Assembly: GCA_036374995.1 (NCBI GenBank)
Contig: DASUSS010000108.1
Location: 238,299 to 302,298, forward strand
Length of the DNA stretch: 64,000 bases
Source: SH-MAG3 sp036374995
Lineage (GTDB): Bacteria > Gemmatimonadota > Gemmatimonadetes > Longimicrobiales > RSA9
Reading direction: 5' to 3'
The translations under genes were made by a program, and so were the position numbers. The notes under the pieces were generated by a model. That model searched no databases, had not been told where the DNA came from, and saw only the letters and a program-made list of their open reading frames with translations. Shown here piece by piece: positions 1 through 8,713 of the stretch; positions within the stretch are counted from its first letter, which is position 1, and each line of letters starts with the position of its first letter.

Positions 1-2250
1 CCACTCCAGTCCCAGCACCGGCAGGATCGGCAGGTCGGCGAGCGGTTCCGCCCGGCCGGCATCACTCGAATAGTGATAGAAGATCGCGTCGCGCCGGTTG
101 AGCGCGTTGATCACGCGGACGTACGGCACGATCTGGAACTCGAAGTCGCGGATCGCTCCGTCGAACGGCCGTGAGACCTGCGCGTCGAGCCGGATGTACG
201 GCTGGTTCGGCTCGGTCGGCAGGCCTGCGGACTCGGCGTTCGCGATCGAGGCGGTCGGTCCCTCCCCCAAGACGGCGAACGCGGGCGTGGCGACCTCGGG
301 CTCGGGAATGGCGGTGTACGGCAGCCCTGCGCCATAGCTCACGCGCACATCGAACTGACCGCGCCCGACGACGGGTCCGGCGACACCGGCGTTGATGAGG
401 TGCCGTCCGCGGAACGAGTTGGCATCGCGGTTGTCGTCCTCCACGGTCCAGATCCAGGAGAGCGAGTAGCCGAGCCATCCGGTGAAGCTGCCGGTATTCC
501 GCCGGACCCAGAGATCGACACCGGATGCATGGGTCCGCGTGTCCGGGTCGGACTGCAGCCCCTCGAACTCCTTGAAGAAGCCGTCCAGCCCGAGACGGAT
601 GCCCTCGCCGAAGTCCTGCGCGAGGCCGAGCACGAGGTGGGAGGCGGCGGCGACGGAGAGTTGCGTACCGGAGGCCGGCTCGATCGAGGAGAGGGATCGG
701 TCCGCGGCACGCACGTACTGACGGTACTGTCCACCGGACAGCGTGAGCGAAGCCCGGTCGGTGAGCAGTACGGTCGCGGCGAGGCGGGGAGCGAAGCGCA
801 CGGAAGCGGCGCGCGAGAAGAGGTCGGCGCGCAGACCGCCGCGGACACGGACGCGCGGCAACACGGTGAACGCGGCCTCCCCGTATACGCCCACGACATC
901 GCCGTGCGCGTGTGAGCTGGCGAGCGAGCTGTCACGGCTCACGCCCTGCTCATAGGCGCGATAATCGAAATCGATCCGTTCGAAGGAGCCTCCCCAGAAC
1001 AGTCGTCCGCCGGCGAACTGCCGCTCGAGGTCGAGGCCGACGCGCGAACGGAACGCAGTCCCCTCGGAGGTCAGCGGGCGGATGCCGCCGAGCGGGAGCA
1101 GCGTCCGGAAGCGGCCGAGCGCGAGCGTGCCGAGCACCTCGTTTTCGCGCAGACGACCGCGGTAGCGCAGAGAGCCCGCGCGGTTGCCCCAGCTCGCCGA
1201 CTGCGGTCGGCTCGCGATGCTGTCGAGATCCACCCGCTCGTGATTCCAGAAGCCGGTCAGCGTCAGGACGTGCATCGGCGCGAGCACGTAATCGATGCGG
1301 CCGAGCGCGTCACCGTAGCCGTAGGGGAAGACCGTCTGCATGATCTCGCGTGGTCCGCCGCCGTGCACGGCACGCGTCGAGACGAGCATCGTGACATCCT
1401 CGCCCATCGGCCCCTCGACCAGCGCGCGCCCCGAGAGCAGATCGAGCCCCAGCTCGACGTGCGGCGTCACGCTCCGGCCCGAGCGTGTCTCCATGTCCAT
1501 GACGTACGACAGGCCGCCGTCGTAGCGCGCAGGCGCGCCTCCGACATACAGCTCTGCGGAGCGCAGAATGTCCGCATCCAGCGCGTTGATCAGTCCGCCG
1601 ATGTGGAACGGTGCGTAGACCGGCGCGCCGTTCAGCAACACGAGCTTCAGGTCCGCCGCACCACCCCGCACGTACAGCACATCCTTCGGATCGATCGGCT
1701 CGCGGCCCGGCACGTCCCGCGCGGCGTCCTGCATGCCGAGCTCGGCGACGCCGGGACTCCCCTCCAGGGCGCGCACGGCCGCCGGACCCAGGTCCGGGAC
1801 CTGCACCGACACGGTATCGATCGCGTCCGGCAGACCCCGCGCACCCTCCGCCATGACAGCGCTCAGCCGGACGGGCCGGAACTCCAGGTCGAAATCGATG
1901 ACGTGCTGTTTTTCCGGGACGACGAGGATCTCGATCTCGTTCGGTGCGTGATCGATGTGCGTGACACGGAGCAGTCGACGGCCGGCGGGGACGTCACGCA
2001 GGACGTAGATGCCGTTGCTGTCCGTGCTGGCCGCATACGTGTGCGGGCCCGGCGCAACCGCCTCGACGATCGCGTACCGGAGCGGACCGCCCGTCTTCTC
2101 GCTCCGGACCTGCCCCCACACCATCGTCCGGCTCGCCGGGCTCACCGAACGCGTCCGGGCCGCCGCTCCGCCGCGCACGTCGACTGCGACCTGCGCGGAG
2201 GCCGGTGCCACGATGCACGCCAGGAGGAGAGCGGACAGGACTTGGCGCAT
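1..2250 (-). CDS. TonB-dependent receptor, C-terminal end outside window
   Basis: Outer-membrane receptor for energised uptake of an unknown substrate. The first 20 residues (MRQVLSALLLACIVAPASAQ) are a signal peptide. Residues about 43-115 look like a carboxypeptidase-regulatory-type beta sandwich. The plug follows, with the motif VRGGAADLKLVLLNG near residue 195, then barrel sequence to the window edge. All 750 visible codons are open and the stop lies beyond base 1. The gene is downstream of, and on the same strand as, an ECF sigma/anti-sigma pair, the classic setting for cell-surface signalling or stress control of a receptor. However, a hairpin lies between it and the anti-sigma gene. 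The ATG has only a weak ribosome site (AAGGT directly upstream). The family is clear; the substrate is not. Confidence 0.88.
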   Translation of the reverse strand, partial: MRQVLSALLLACIVAPASAQVAVDVRGGAAARTRSVSPASRTMVWGQVRSEKTGGPLRYAIVEAVAPGPHTYAASTDSNGIYVLRDVPAGRRLLRVTHIDHAPNEIEILVVPEKQHVIDFDLEFRPVRLSAVMAEGARGLPDAIDTVSVQVPDLGPAAVRALEGSPGVAELGMQDAARDVPGREPIDPKDVLYVRGGAADLKLVLLNGAPVYAPFHIGGLINALDADILRSAELYVGGAPARYDGGLSYVMDMETRSGRSVTPHVELGLDLLSGRALVEGPMGEDVTMLVSTRAVHGGGPREIMQTVFPYGYGDALGRIDYVLAPMHVLTLTGFWNHERVDLDSIASRPQSASWGNRAGSLRYRGRLRENEVLGTLALGRFRTLLPLGGIRPLTSEGTAFRSRVGLDLERQFAGGRLFWGGSFERIDFDYRAYEQGVSRDSSLASSHAHGDVVGVYGEAAFTVLPRVRVRGGLRADLFSRAASVRFAPRLAATVLLTDRASLTLSGGQYRQYVRAADRSLSSIEPASGTQLSVAAASHLVLGLAQDFGEGIRLGLDGFFKEFEGLQSDPDTRTHASGVDLWVRRNTGSFTGWLGYSLSWIWTVEDDNRDANSFRGRHLINAGVAGPVVGRGQFDVRVSYGAGLPYTAIPEPEVATPAFAVLGEGPTASIANAESAGLPTEPNQPYIRLDAQVSRPFDGAIRDFEFQIVPYVRVINALNRRDAIFYHYSSDAGRAEPLADLPILPVLGLEW

Positions 2251-2269
2251 ACCTTAGAGATAACACAAC

Positions 2270-2297
2270 GGCGTCCGCGCGTGCAATCGCGGACGCC
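2270..2297 (-). terminator. hairpin after anti-sigma gene
   Basis: A perfect 10-bp inverted repeat (GGCGTCCGCG and its complement) with an 8-base loop lies between the anti-sigma stop and the TonB receptor start. On the minus strand it is followed by GTTGTGTTATC, which is T-rich but not a clean T run. It may terminate or attenuate transcription from the sigma operon into the receptor. Confidence 0.55.
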
Positions 2298-2334
2298 GCA
2301 AGATCATCCGGCGTGCGTCAATCCGTGCGCGGAC

Positions 2335-3129
2335 TCAGGAACCTACCGTGAACCTCACCTCGGTACCCCGTTCCGCTGCCGCCGGTCCGGAGCCCCGCAG
2401 CATCTCGCCCTGCTTGTAGACCAGTACGTCGCCGTCCACCTCGACCGCGGCGCTCGGAACCTCACGCGGGATCCCGATCGTCACCGTGCCCGTGCCCAGC
2501 CCCATCAGCTCGAGCCGGCCACTGCCCGCCCGCCGCCGGATCGCCGCAGACTCCATTACCGTCTCCACACGGGCCCGCTCGCCGTCGATCAGCCGCACCA
2601 CGACCTCGACGCGGCCCGCTGGCGCATGCAGGATCACCCGCACCCGCCCGCCCACCGGAGCCACGAACGTCATACCCGCCTCCGGCGCCGCCGTCTCCGG
2701 CACCGCCGGCGCCTCGGTCGACGGCACCGCCACCTGCTGCGGCGCGCCACTCAGCAGCTGCACCACCCGCTCGAACGTCGAGCCGATCGCCCGCCGCACA
2801 TCCGGGATCGCCGCCGCGCCCGCTCCCGCCAGAACCAGCAGCAGCATCGCCGCCTTCGCCAGACTCCACGTGCCCAGCCGCGCCACGCCCAGGCGCCGGC
2901 CCCGGCGCTTCGCCGCCAGGCGCGCCTGCGCCCGCACCATCGGCGGCGTCGCCCCGCGGTCCAGCAGCGCGAGCGCCCCACCCACTCGCTCGGTCGCGCG
3001 GCGCAGAGCCTCCAGCTCCCCGGCGCACGCAACGCAACCGGCGACGTGATCGCTCAGCGCAGCCGCAGCCGCGCCCTCGATCTCGCCGTCCAGGTACGCC
3101 TGGAGTGTGCCCTCAGCCGCGTGGACCAT
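2335..3129 (-). CDS. Zinc-finger (zf-HC2) anti-sigma factor
   Basis: Membrane protein expected to hold the adjacent ECF sigma factor inactive. Residues 1-45 carry the zinc-binding anti-sigma pattern: a histidine near the start, then HVAGCVACAGELEALR (H, then CxxC). A single membrane segment lies around residues 110-130 (AAMLLLVLAGAGAAA). The rest is a periplasmic beta-rich domain of about 130 residues with no motif I recognise. The start codon lies inside the sigma gene (17-bp overlap), so translation is likely coupled. Length (264 aa) fits anti-sigma factors with a sensor domain. The signal sensed is unknown. Confidence 0.85.
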   Translation of the reverse strand: MVHAAEGTLQAYLDGEIEGAAAAALSDHVAGCVACAGELEALRRATERVGGALALLDRGATPPMVRAQARLAAKRRGRRLGVARLGTWSLAKAAMLLLVLAGAGAAAIPDVRRAIGSTFERVVQLLSGAPQQVAVPSTEAPAVPETAAPEAGMTFVAPVGGRVRVILHAPAGRVEVVVRLIDGERARVETVMESAAIRRRAGSGRLELMGLGTGTVTIGIPREVPSAAVEVDGDVLVYKQGEMLRGSGPAAAERGTEVRFTVGS

Positions 3130-3610
3130 CAGTGACCTCGTGTGCTTCGTATTCCGCCACGAACTTCTTCAGTGCACGGGCAATCAGTGTGCCCACCGAC
3201 GCCGGCGCCACCCCGATCACCCGAGCGATCTCGTCGTACTTGAATCCCTCTTCCCGCATCAGCAGCAGCTGCCTGTCCCGCTCCGGCAACCGCCCCAGCA
3301 CGTCCCGCACCGCCGCCACCCGCTCCGCTCGCTCCACGTCCTCATCCGGCAGCGGCGTCCGCGTCACCAGGTCCGGCGCCCCCGTCAGCAGCCTCTGCCG
3401 CCGCTCCGTCTTCCGCGCCCGATCCCGCACCAGATTCATCGCCACCGTGAACAGCCACGGCCTCACCTCCGTTTCCGGCAGCGATTGCCTCAGCAGCCGT
3501 ACGAACGACTCCTGGGCGATGTCCTCCGCTACGTCCTCATCACCCGTCAACCGCTGCAGATACCGGAAAAGTGATGGGTACAGCTTCGCAAATACGGCGT
3601 CGAAATCCAC
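3113..3610 (-). CDS. ECF-type RNA polymerase sigma factor
   Basis: Alternative sigma factor of the extracytoplasmic-function class, 165 aa. Region 2 is at residues about 8-75 (LYPSLFRYLQRLTGDEDVAEDIAQ and the RPWLFTVAMNLVRDRAR stretch, which contacts the -10 element). Region 4 is at about 105-155 (LPERDRQLLLMREEGFKYDEIA, helix-turn-helix). The start is GTG at 3610, preceded by GGAATGGGAG; the nearby ATG is in another frame. It is co-transcribed and overlapping with the anti-sigma gene, and a candidate self-recognised promoter lies about 30 bases upstream. It probably controls itself and possibly the TonB receptor downstream. Confidence 0.92.
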   Translation of the reverse strand: MDFDAVFAKLYPSLFRYLQRLTGDEDVAEDIAQESFVRLLRQSLPETEVRPWLFTVAMNLVRDRARKTERRQRLLTGAPDLVTRTPLPDEDVERAERVAAVRDVLGRLPERDRQLLLMREEGFKYDEIARVIGVAPASVGTLIARALKKFVAEYEAHEVTDGPRG

Positions 3611-3639
3611 TGGGCTCCCATTCCGGAGGCCTCGACCCT

Positions 3640-3668
3640 AGAACGCGCGGCTTCTCCGCGTTGTGACA
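3640..3668 (-). promoter_or_regulatory. candidate ECF autoregulatory promoter
   Basis: On the minus strand, TGTCACA (3668-3662) is separated by exactly 16 bases from CGTTCT (3645-3640), about 30 bases before the sigma gene start. A TGTCACA -35 element with a CGTC-like -10 element at 16-bp spacing is a known arrangement for some ECF groups. This suggests, but does not prove, that the sigma factor transcribes its own operon. Confidence 0.45.
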
Positions 3669-3755
3669 GGCTCGAAACCCTGGTTCCCGGCCGCTGCCGG
3701 CCGGCTGCGAAAACGGGCCGACCGACCCGGCCGGCCCGCTCTGGCGGGCGGTGTC

Positions 3756-4394
3756 CTACTCCGCAAGTACACGAATCGGGATGCGCACCCGCGTCCGTTC
3801 CCATTCCAGCAGGATCTCGGCCCCCGCCGACGTCGGCGCGCCGCGGATCGTGAACTGTTCGACCGCCTGGTCCATGCGCTCGGTCCCGATCGCGGCGCGT
3901 CCCAGCTCCTGGGCCTGGACGTCGGGCGTGTAGGAGCTCGGGTGCCCCCACTGCGAGGTGGAGCGGTTGATGATGAGCTCCCAGTCGGCGTCCTGCCGCG
4001 GAACAGTGTACAGGGAATAGGAGCCGGGCGGCACGCGGAGGCCGGCGATCTCCGCCGTGAACGGCAGGTGGAGGATGGTCGGCTCGTTGGCGCCGGTGCG
4101 CCAGAGACTGTCCCAGGGGACGAGGCCGCCGAAGATCGTGCGACCCTGGGCGAAGGGCCGGCCGTAGCAGATCCGGACGCGCTGATCGGCGACCTGGACG
4201 GTGACGGAGTCGTAGGGGCTCTGGCGTCCCTCGACCGGCATGTTGCCGGAGGGGGTGCACTCGAGGGGGACGACCGGGTCGGTGACGATCTGGCCGCCGC
4301 CGACGTCGGGGGCGGGGTCGGGCGCGTCGTTGCGGGCGCAGGCGAGGGCGAGCACGATCAGCGCGCCGAGGGGCGCGGAACGAACAGGCATCAT
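3756..4394 (-). CDS. DUF2911-domain lipoprotein
   Basis: Exported lipoprotein, 212 aa. The N-terminus is a short hydrophobic stretch ending in the lipobox LALAC (cysteine at about 19). Residues about 60-205 match the DUF2911 family as I know it: an early RICYGRPFAQGRTIFGGLVP segment, then DSLWRTGANEPT, PGSYSLYTVP and WELIINRSTSQWG. The molecular role of DUF2911 is not established. It lies 122 bases downstream of a TonB receptor on the same strand, so the two may be co-transcribed. Two adjacent ATG codons follow CGGAGG; the first is used here, the second would shorten the protein by one residue. Confidence 0.85.
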   Translation of the reverse strand: MMPVRSAPLGALIVLALACARNDAPDPAPDVGGGQIVTDPVVPLECTPSGNMPVEGRQSPYDSVTVQVADQRVRICYGRPFAQGRTIFGGLVPWDSLWRTGANEPTILHLPFTAEIAGLRVPPGSYSLYTVPRQDADWELIINRSTSQWGHPSSYTPDVQAQELGRAAIGTERMDQAVEQFTIRGAPTSAGAEILLEWERTRVRIPIRVLAE

Positions 4395-4516
4395 CGGTCC
4401 TCCGGGAGAGAGCGGACGGTCAATATGGAGTCGCGGCGGACGCGGAACCAGATGTCAGTTCTGGCGAATCGAGACGGGTCCCGGGTGCGGATGGCCATGC
4501 GAGCGCGACGGTGCGG

Positions 4517-6778
4517 TCAGAAGACGATGCGGTAGGTCATGCTCGCGCTGCGGCCGGGGCCGGGGACGCGCTCGTTGGTGTCGCGGTCGCGGATGCGGGA
4601 GAGATGATCGTAGACGAGCTCGTCGGTGACGTTGTCGATGCGGAGCGTTGCGGACTGAACGCGACCGAAGGAGGTCCAGCGGACGCCGAGATCGGCGTCC
4701 AGGACGTTGTAGCCCTGAGTGGCGGTCTCGAACTGATCGGTGGCGACGCGGTCCTGCTGTGCGGCGGCGCGCCAGGTAGCGCCGGCGAAGAAAGCGGGCT
4801 GCTCGTAGCGGAGGGCGAGCTGACCGCGGAGCGGCGGAATCATGGGGAGCGGCTCATCGGTGTCGGTGATGGTGCCGCGGACGTAGGAGAGCGTGGCGTT
4901 GAGGACGAAGTGGGTGAAGGGCTCGAGGCCGGCGCTGGCCTCGAGGCCCGTCAGCACGGCATCGGTGCCCGTGGCCTGGTAGACGGGCAGTCCGGACGGG
5001 CTGAGCGAGCCCGTGTCGCGGTAGTAGATGTAGCTGTCGAGCGCGTTGCGGAAGCCGGCGAGCTCGGCATGGAACCGGGCGCGGTTGACGCGCAGGAATA
5101 CGTCGGCGCCGACGCCGACCTCGGCGTCGAGGTCGGGGTTGCCGACCTCGAAGGAGTAGGCGGCCAGGTGCGGCCCCTGGGAGAACAGCTCGCCGGTTTC
5201 GGGAGTGCGGAATGCGCGCGCAATGCTGGCTCCGATGCCGAGGCCCTCGGCGGGCTCGAAGAGCACGCCGAGCGAGCCGGACACGGAGCTGAACGTCCGC
5301 GTGCGTACGTCGCCGATGTCGAAATCGGTCTCGGTGTCGAGCGGCTCGATGCGGTGCCAGTCGAAGCGAGCACCGCCCTGGAGGCGCAGGCGGCCGATGC
5401 CGAGCTCCTCGAGCAGGAAGAAGGCGGCGCTGTACTCCTTCGAAGGCGGCGTCCGCGACTCGCCGCCGGCGGCGAAGTCCTCCCAGCCGACGCGCACGCC
5501 GGTGGCGCCGCTGGCGAACGGACCGAGCGCGTCGTGACGCGCGATCACCTCACCCGCCGCGGACAGCAGTCCGTACTCGGTGCCGATGATGCCTTCGTCT
5601 TCCAGCTCGCGATGGTAGTAGTGCGTGTACTTCCCATCGAGCTCGATGGTGGACAGCGGACCGACCGGCCGCTCGAGGCGCGCCTCGCCATGCAGCGCGT
5701 GGCGACGCATCTCGACGTCGACGCCCTCCGGATGTGCGCCCACGAAGCCGCCGGGAATACCGTACGCGTTGTCGTAGTAGCGGTAGGCGAGGCCGAAATG
5801 GCCGGACTGCGCCACGCGCGAGATGCCGGCGGACAGCGAGTACGTGCGCAACTCCGTGTTCTCGAGGTCGCCGCGCGGCGTGTCGAGGTCGCCGGCCTGA
5901 CGAAAACTCCCCTCGCCGCGGAAGGCCAGCGCGCCCCAGCCGGATTCGGCGGATGCGCCGCCGGCCAGGCCGCGGTTCACGCTCTGCGCCTGAAGGCTGA
6001 CCATGCCGCGGGCCTGTTCCGGCAGCGCGCTGGGGACTTCATCGCGGATCAGATTGATCACGCCGCCGATCGCGTTGCTGCCGTACAGCAGCGCGGCGGG
6101 CCCGCGGACGACTTCGATCCGCTGCGCGTTGAGGGGATCGACGGAGAGCGCGTGGTCGCTGCTGGTGGCGGAGAGATCGCCGACGCGCGCGCCGTCCTCG
6201 AGGACGAGCACGCGGTCGCCGCCGAGGCCGCGGATGACGGGGCGGGCCGTTGCCGGCCCGACGGATGACACCGCGAGGCCGGGCTCGCTGTCGAGCGTGG
6301 CGGCGAGCGTGACGTCGAGCCGGCGGGCGAGCTCCTGCCCGGAGAGCACGTTGGCCGGTCGGACGCTCTGCTCGCCGAGCCCGGCTCGGGTCATCCCCGT
6401 CACGACGATGCCGGGCAGCTCGATGGCCGAGGATGTCATGTGGACGCGCAGAAGAACGGACTCGTTCGCGGCGAGATCGACCTCGCGCACCTCACGCCGA
6501 TAACCGAGCCGCTCGAACAGGATCGTATGATGCCCCGGCGCCAGGTTCACGAGATGGAACTCGCCGCCCTCGTGAGTGACGTCCTGTCGCGAGGTCCCGA
6601 CGACGCGCACGAGCGTGCCGGGCAGCGGGCGGCCGGTCGCGGCGTCGAGCACGACGCCCTCCACCGTTGCGCTGTCGTTCTCGACCGGACCGGATCCATA
6701 TCGCTCCACCGCGCTGACGCGGCCGCCGCTCACAAGCATCAGGAACACCACCACACTGAACGGCCACGTCCGCGGCAT
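4517..6778 (-). CDS. TonB-dependent receptor, ZnuD-like
   Basis: Outer-membrane uptake receptor, 753 aa, complete. A signal peptide (about residues 1-23) is followed by a carboxypeptidase-regulatory-like domain (about 35-115), the plug (about 140-250, including VIRGLGGDRVLVLEDGAR and VVRGPAALLYGSNAIGGVIN), and a 22-strand-type barrel ending in the typical aromatic residue (YRIVF). The segment SSDHALSVDPLNAQRIEVVR and the C-terminal VYDHLSRIRD resemble the zinc receptor ZnuD and relatives, so a metal or metal-complex substrate is a reasonable guess, not a demonstrated one. AGGAGAAGAC precedes the ATG. The DUF2911 gene follows. Confidence 0.87.
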   Translation of the reverse strand: MPRTWPFSVVVFLMLVSGGRVSAVERYGSGPVENDSATVEGVVLDAATGRPLPGTLVRVVGTSRQDVTHEGGEFHLVNLAPGHHTILFERLGYRREVREVDLAANESVLLRVHMTSSAIELPGIVVTGMTRAGLGEQSVRPANVLSGQELARRLDVTLAATLDSEPGLAVSSVGPATARPVIRGLGGDRVLVLEDGARVGDLSATSSDHALSVDPLNAQRIEVVRGPAALLYGSNAIGGVINLIRDEVPSALPEQARGMVSLQAQSVNRGLAGGASAESGWGALAFRGEGSFRQAGDLDTPRGDLENTELRTYSLSAGISRVAQSGHFGLAYRYYDNAYGIPGGFVGAHPEGVDVEMRRHALHGEARLERPVGPLSTIELDGKYTHYYHRELEDEGIIGTEYGLLSAAGEVIARHDALGPFASGATGVRVGWEDFAAGGESRTPPSKEYSAAFFLLEELGIGRLRLQGGARFDWHRIEPLDTETDFDIGDVRTRTFSSVSGSLGVLFEPAEGLGIGASIARAFRTPETGELFSQGPHLAAYSFEVGNPDLDAEVGVGADVFLRVNRARFHAELAGFRNALDSYIYYRDTGSLSPSGLPVYQATGTDAVLTGLEASAGLEPFTHFVLNATLSYVRGTITDTDEPLPMIPPLRGQLALRYEQPAFFAGATWRAAAQQDRVATDQFETATQGYNVLDADLGVRWTSFGRVQSATLRIDNVTDELVYDHLSRIRDRDTNERVPGPGRSASMTYRIVF

Positions 6779-6889
6779 GTCTTCTCCTGAGTTGATGGCC
6801 GAACGGATATCGAGAGATTCCTACCGCTCCCGACCGGAGAAGGGTCCCCGGGCCGGGGATGCGTGGCGGGCATGCGTCCGCACCGGATG

Positions 6890-7903
6890 CTACCGGTAGT
6901 AGGTCAGACCCATCGCCTCCCGGACCGAGCCGATCGTCACGTCGGCCACGCTGCGCATGACCTCGTTGCCGGCGTGCAGGATCTCGTCGACTACGGCCGG
7001 ACGCGCAGCGAACTCGGCACGCCGCTCACGGATCGGCGCGAGGAACGCGTCGAGTGCCGCGAACAGGCGCTTCTTGACCTCGACGTCCCCGACGCGCCCC
7101 TCACGGTAGCGCGTCTTCAGATCCTCCACCTCATCGCGATCCGGATTGAACGCGTCGTGATAGATGAAGACGGGGTTACCCTCGACGGTGCCGGGATCCG
7201 TCGCGCGCAGGCGGTTCGGGTCGGTGTACATCTGCATGACGCGCTGCCGCACTACGTCGGGCTCGTCACTGAGCATGATCGCATTGCCGAGCGACTTCGA
7301 CATCTTCTGCATGCCGTTCACACCGGGCAGAGAGGGTGTCTCGCTCACGAGCGGCTCGGGTTCGGTGAAGACGGTGCCGTAGAGGTAATTGAAGCGGCGC
7401 GCGATCTCGCGCGTGATCTCGACGTGCGGGACGTTGTCCCTCCCGACCGGTACGACATCGGCCCGCGGCAGCAGGATGTCGGCTGCCTGAAGGACGGGGT
7501 AACCGAGCAGGCCGAACGGCATCACATCGAGGTGAGCGGCTTCGGCCATGTCCTTGATGCTCGGCAGACGCTCGAGTCGCGGAACGGAGACCAGCATCTC
7601 GAAGATCAGGTTGAGCTCGGCCGTCTCGGGCACGGCCGACTGGACGAAGATCGTGCTGCGATCGGGGTCGATGCCACATGCGAGATAGTCGAGCACCATC
7701 TCGCGGATGTTCGACGGCACCTCGGCGATCGCGTCCTTTTCCGGTCGCGTCGTGAGCGTGTGCCAGTCCGCGATGATGAAGAAGCACTCGTACTCGTCCT
7801 GGAGCCGCACGCGATTGCCGATGCTGCCGACCCAGTGACCGAGGTGGAGCCGGCCGGTGGGCCGGTCGCCCGTCAGAATGCGACGTCGCTTTTCACTCGC
7901 CAA
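6890..7903 (-). CDS. trpS: Tryptophanyl-tRNA synthetase
   Basis: Class I aminoacyl-tRNA synthetase charging tRNA-Trp; 337 aa, the usual bacterial length. The N-terminal signature TGRLHLGHWVGS (HIGH motif, about residues 16-27) and the KMSKS motif (MQKMSKSLGN, near residue 200) are both intact. The start is a TTG at 7903 preceded by GGGAGG with an 8-base gap. The same GGAGGACAGCGTTG context is found at the NSS transporter start. Downstream on the same strand, after 111 bases, is the ZnuD-like receptor. Upstream is a divergent Rieske-like gene. Confidence 0.95.
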   Translation of the reverse strand: MASEKRRRILTGDRPTGRLHLGHWVGSIGNRVRLQDEYECFFIIADWHTLTTRPEKDAIAEVPSNIREMVLDYLACGIDPDRSTIFVQSAVPETAELNLIFEMLVSVPRLERLPSIKDMAEAAHLDVMPFGLLGYPVLQAADILLPRADVVPVGRDNVPHVEITREIARRFNYLYGTVFTEPEPLVSETPSLPGVNGMQKMSKSLGNAIMLSDEPDVVRQRVMQMYTDPNRLRATDPGTVEGNPVFIYHDAFNPDRDEVEDLKTRYREGRVGDVEVKKRLFAALDAFLAPIRERRAEFAARPAVVDEILHAGNEVMRSVADVTIGSVREAMGLTYYR

Positions 7904-8012
7904 CGCTGTCCTCCCTTTTCAGTGCCGCGGCAAGATATCTCCTGACGCGCAGGAGTCCAGCCGGGCGCGCGGCGCGCTTGTTGCGCCCGGCAGCGGACGA
8001 AGGAGGAACGGT

Positions 8013-8345
8013 ATGGCGGATTTCGAAACCGTGCTGCGCACGCCCGAGCTGGGTCCGGGCGCGGTCGCCGGGGTGCAGGCGCACGGGCGGGAGCTCGCGG
8101 TCGCCAACGTCGGTCAGACGTACTATGCGGTGGATGCCACGTGTCCCGTGGACGGTACCAACCTCGCGCGGGAGGGCCGTCTCGACGGCGACCTGCTGGT
8201 CTGCCCGAACGACCACGCCCGCTTCGACGTGCGCACGGGAGAGAGCGTGGATGGCGACGGCTCGCTCCAGTCCCATCTCGTGCGGATCGAAGGGAACGAG
8301 ATCAGGGTCGGCCCGCCGCGCCACGCATCCGATCTGCACCGCTGA
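8013..8345 (+). CDS. Rieske-fold protein lacking both histidine ligands
   Basis: Small cytoplasmic protein (110 aa) with the overall pattern of a Rieske 2Fe-2S ferredoxin. A beta-rich start leads to the two cluster-binding loops at residues 44-51 and 64-71. In true Rieske proteins these read CxH and CxxH. Here they read C44-P-V46 and C64-P-N-D67-H68, so the first histidine is valine and the second is aspartate, with a histidine one place later. The surrounding residues (GRLDGDLLVCPNDHARFDVRTG) otherwise match the family closely. It may bind a different cluster or none. The AGGAGG box at 8001-8006 fixes the start. It is divergent from trpS. Confidence 0.8.
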   Translation: MADFETVLRTPELGPGAVAGVQAHGRELAVANVGQTYYAVDATCPVDGTNLAREGRLDGDLLVCPNDHARFDVRTGESVDGDGSLQSHLVRIEGNEIRVGPPRHASDLHR

Positions 8346-8359
8346 TGCAGCACGCCGTC

Positions 8360-8713
8360 TCACGGGTTGCGGATCTCGATCGGGCGCGAGGTCTCGAGGA
8401 GGCGGACCAGCTCGGCATCGAACAGTGCGTCGAATGCGCCGTGGGCCAGGAGCGCCTCCCGGAGCGGACGATCCGGCTCGGCCGCATCGAAGAAGTGAAT
8501 CGCCTCCACCATCGCGAGTCCGTAGCTGCCTGTCCCGTATGCGCTCTTGCCGCCGAGCCGCGCGATCCAGGTGCGGCCGTCGTGCGTGAAGCGGCGTTCC
8601 GCCTCCCGCTCGCGCTCCAGCTCGTGCGGCGGCGCCGGCGGCGCCGTGTCGCCGCGGCCGCGCGTGACCGGCTTCAGCGGAGCCGTGGGCTCATGCGGGC
8701 GTCGATCCTTCAT
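8360..8713 (-). CDS. Small protein of unknown function, coupled to pterin synthase
   Basis: 117 aa, no family recognised. The first 45 residues are charged and proline-rich. The rest reads as beta strands (RRFTHDGRTWIARLGG) followed by helical sequence rich in Leu/Ala/Asp. The ATG at 8713 overlaps the stop of the pterin synthase gene as ATGA, so translation is almost certainly coupled. That overlap decided the start over longer possibilities. Two other small proteins in the window (22748-23032 and 32177-32440) share a similar DGRxW-then-LLF pattern. Confidence 0.7.
   Translation of the reverse strand: MKDRRPHEPTAPLKPVTRGRGDTAPPAPPHELEREREAERRFTHDGRTWIARLGGKSAYGTGSYGLAMVEAIHFFDAAEPDRPLREALLAHGAFDALFDAELVRLLETSRPIEIRNP

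Noticed and set aside
1240..3135. 631-codon open frame on the plus strand
   Set aside because: Shadow of the TonB receptor and anti-sigma genes; its Arg/His-rich composition reflects the reverse complement of real codons.
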